From NCBI RefSeq assembly GCF_032854445.1, contig NC_088300.1, forward strand, positions 23,663,608 through 23,727,607: DNA of 64,000 bases. The letters run 5' to 3'. The stretch comes from Liolophura sinensis. Lineage: Eukaryota > Mollusca > Polyplacophora > Chitonida > Chitonidae. The notes below the pieces were generated by a model. It searched no databases. It was given only the letters and a program-made list of their open reading frames with translations, and had not been told where the DNA came from. The position numbers and the translations under genes were made by a program. Positions 61,780 to 64,000 of this stretch are shown here, piece after piece (position 1 is the first letter of the stretch; each line of letters begins with the position of its first letter).

Positions 61780-62690
61780 AGATTTTTAAATCATTTATTT
61801 ATTTTTCTGGATGTTGCCTAACGGCATACTCAAGAATTTTTTAGTTATACGTTTTATGTTTTATGAGTGTAGGGACCTGTGCTCGGGGACTTCTTTTTAA
61901 CATTGATAATGTTGAAAGTATCATGAAGGTGCGGAGCATAACAACACTGTTTTCTCAGTATTTTGTGAAGTGTTTTAACACTTTTTTTACTTTATCTAAC
62001 ATTATACATACATGCCTTCCCTTCACCACTGCTTACTGTTGGCTTTAACATTATTTAACAGTCTGTGCAACATTTCAGTTTTAGATGTACAGAACTCAAT
62101 TATTTCGCCATGACGCATTGAAAATCGTGTTTCGATATATAGTATGGAGAACATCCTGATTTGCTGAACACTCTGAACGTTTTTAACGTTATAAGTTAGG
62201 CGTTTATTAAAATTTGTAAATGAACCTGTCATGTGATATGAACTTGATATAAACTTTATACGGTTAATTAAAAATCTCGTTTGCACCACAAAAATTGACG
62301 TTTTTGATTCAGAATGCATGTTTGGCGGGTTATTTCAAGGAACCGTGTCTTACATGGCCACACAACTTTTATGCACATGTTGACCAAGTTTTATACTTCG
62401 GATTTGGAAATTTACAAAACTGTGGGGGGGGGATTTCGAAATCTACCCTTCCCCATCAGCCGGTATTCCAGCTTTTTGATTAGGAAGGCTGTTCAGCTGG
62501 AATAATTAGTTGGTTTTGCGCTTGTTTTGGAAATCCATGGTCTTAATTAAGGTATCCTATAACTTAATTCGACTTTTGTAGGCCTTAAAATAACAATCTG
62601 TTCAGAGTAAATCCCGCTTAAGCAATATACTGTCATTCTTTTAACAGTTAATTGTATTTATGCTGTAACACTGTTTCCTTGTCTCCAGTA
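61780..62690. repeat. Duplicated block F, copy 1
   Basis: CATACTCAAGAATTTTT (61827), GGTGCGGAGCATAACAACAC, GTTGGCTTTAACATTATT and GGAATAATTAGTTGG match 63160-63700. Spacing differs between blocks (offset about 1380 bp at the left, 970 bp at the right), so copies have been rearranged. Reading frames here are shadows of the repeat. Confidence 0.8.
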
Positions 62691-62699
62691 AGACGCGGG

Positions 62700-63003
62700 A
62701 ACATATATCAGTCTTAACGTCTGAAGAAAAGTCTCCTTGTTGGAATGAAGCAAGCCAAGATCCCTGATCGCAGTACAGCACACTGATTGGACAAGAACCA
62801 ACCCGGAATCAAGTAATAACCCGAGGCGGTTATTTTTCCTTATGAGGAACATTTTTCATTTTCATAACAAAGCCGGTACTTTCTCCCATAGGAGAAGTTG
62901 AGCATCATTGCAATTATTCTGCTAAATGCCAAGGGGAAGGGTAAATGTCTGTAAATTAATGCTCCTCCCTTCCCCTTGGCATTTAACAGAAATAATTGCA
63001 ATA
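62700..63003. repeat. Dispersed repeat E copy 2 ending in a long hairpin
   Basis: Repeat E blocks at 62785-62905 are followed by inverted arms: ATTGCAATTATTCTGCTAAA... (62907-62941) and ...TTTAACAGAAATAATTGCAAT (62967-63002), about 35 bp each with the perfect core AAATGCCAAGGGGAAGGG. Confidence 0.85.
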
Positions 63004-63159
63004 ACTTCATCATAAATCCGGATTCTTGATCTCTTGGTCAGTCACTCTCTTAAATAGCAAATCTTAAAATGCCAAGATTTTCTTAGTGTTAAAATGGTGC
63101 AGCATGTTAAATGTTATAAAATATGAGTGCCAACAGCGTTAAGTCGCTTACAAGATTAT

Positions 63160-63900
63160 TTTTATTATTTACTATTTCTCTAATTGTTGCATTATGCCAT
63201 ACTCAAGAATTTTGGACGTATACCTAGACTTTTTATAACATTTATAATGTGAATCGTATAAGAAAGATGCGGAGTATAACAACACTGGTTTTCTCAGCAT
63301 TTTGTTAAGCATCTTAACACATTAGAAAGTGTTTACACATACAGACATACATGCTTTCACTATTGCACAATGTTGGCTTTAACATTATTAAAGACCTGTA
63401 GAACATTTCAATGTCAAATACTGGATGCATGTCATAAATTGTGAAATTTGGTTACAAAGGCCGTTCATGTGGAATAATTAGTCGATTCACACTTGTTTTG
63501 GAAATCCTTGGACTTAGTTAACGTTTCATATCGCTTAATGCCCTCTACAATTGGACATTTGTCAGCCTTATCATAATAGCAAATCTCTTCAGAGTTAATC
63601 ACACATATACCCTATGTACTTACACTTTAGTTAATTTTATTTATATTATAATTGTTTCCGTGTCTCTCGTAATTATAGGTGTCTATAATGTTTAAATTAA
63701 TGCTTTCATTGATTCGTTAATTAACGCTTTCAGGGATGGTCATGTAAAATGCCTACCTCGTTTCATGCTAAAGATTCAGTTTTAAGTGTACAGAACTCTT
63801 TTCATTTCGTAATGACACACTGAAAATCACACTTCGAAATACAATATTGAAAACAACTAGATTTACTCAACAGACCGTCCTTATTTGTAAGTGAACGAAA
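63160..63900. repeat. Duplicated block F, copy 2
   Basis: Same blocks as 61780-62690. The segment GTGTACAGAACTC...ATGACACACTGAAAATC, which lies mid-copy at 62090 in copy 1, is found here at the far end (63785), showing a changed order. Confidence 0.75.
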
Positions 63901-64000
63901 ACTTTGAAATAGCCATATTTTATAACACAAAATGTCACTTAACATTCTACAGTAGTTTTTCTCATCTCATGGAGATATATGCTGTGATGATGTGTAATTA

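Overview
This is a metazoan window, AT-rich, intron-rich and crowded with short repeats; nothing looks bacterial or organellar. About a dozen copies of a tRNA-derived SINE (SINE-A, ending in CACCAATCAAATAAATA), at least two intact copies of a second tRNA-headed SINE (SINE-B), several foldback MITE families and many mini- and microsatellites point to a lophotrochozoan, most likely a mollusc. That placement rests on recognising repeat types from memory and was not searched.

Two multi-exon genes can be assembled from splice signals and matching intron phase. (1) On the + strand, 17350-20820 encodes a rhodopsin-class (class A) peptide-type GPCR. A 61-nt exon carries the glycosylated N-terminus, a 2.4-kb intron follows, and a single exon carries all seven helices. 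A 5-bp tandem duplication (CAGGT CAGGT) just before the stop shifts the frame and cuts off what looks like the normal 44-residue cytoplasmic tail. (2) On the - strand, 43120-39103 encodes a secreted precursor in three coding exons. Its C-terminal domain has the Cys order and spacing of the neurotrophin/Spaetzle cystine-knot fold, with a CSGVC (CxGxC) motif and a terminal CSC. Most of this gene is invisible to a simple open-reading-frame scan because its exons are short. These are the most interesting items in the window.

Weaker exon candidates are given with low confidence: a signal-peptide-like first exon behind a TATA box at 49659-49752 (possible partner at 52129), a cluster of Cys-rich exons at 34209-35299 (+), a charged terminal exon at 22478-22626 (-), a phase-matched exon pair at 15471-15702 (-), and a few isolated exons.

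Layout: 1-15 kb is repeat-dominated with no supported gene; 15.4-21 kb holds the GPCR and a possible - strand neighbour; 21-34 kb is intergenic with SINEs, a TTAA-flanked MITE and foldbacks; 34-39 kb holds the Cys-rich exon cluster, a 60-bp minisatellite and AT repeats; 39-47 kb is the cystine-knot ligand gene and a 16-bp minisatellite upstream of it; 47-64 kb holds SINEs, MITEs, a 34-bp minisatellite, the possible small secreted gene and a block-duplicated repeat at the right end. No rRNA, functional tRNA or CRISPR was seen. Receptor and ligand genes lie about 20 kb apart, but nothing in the sequence shows that they act together.
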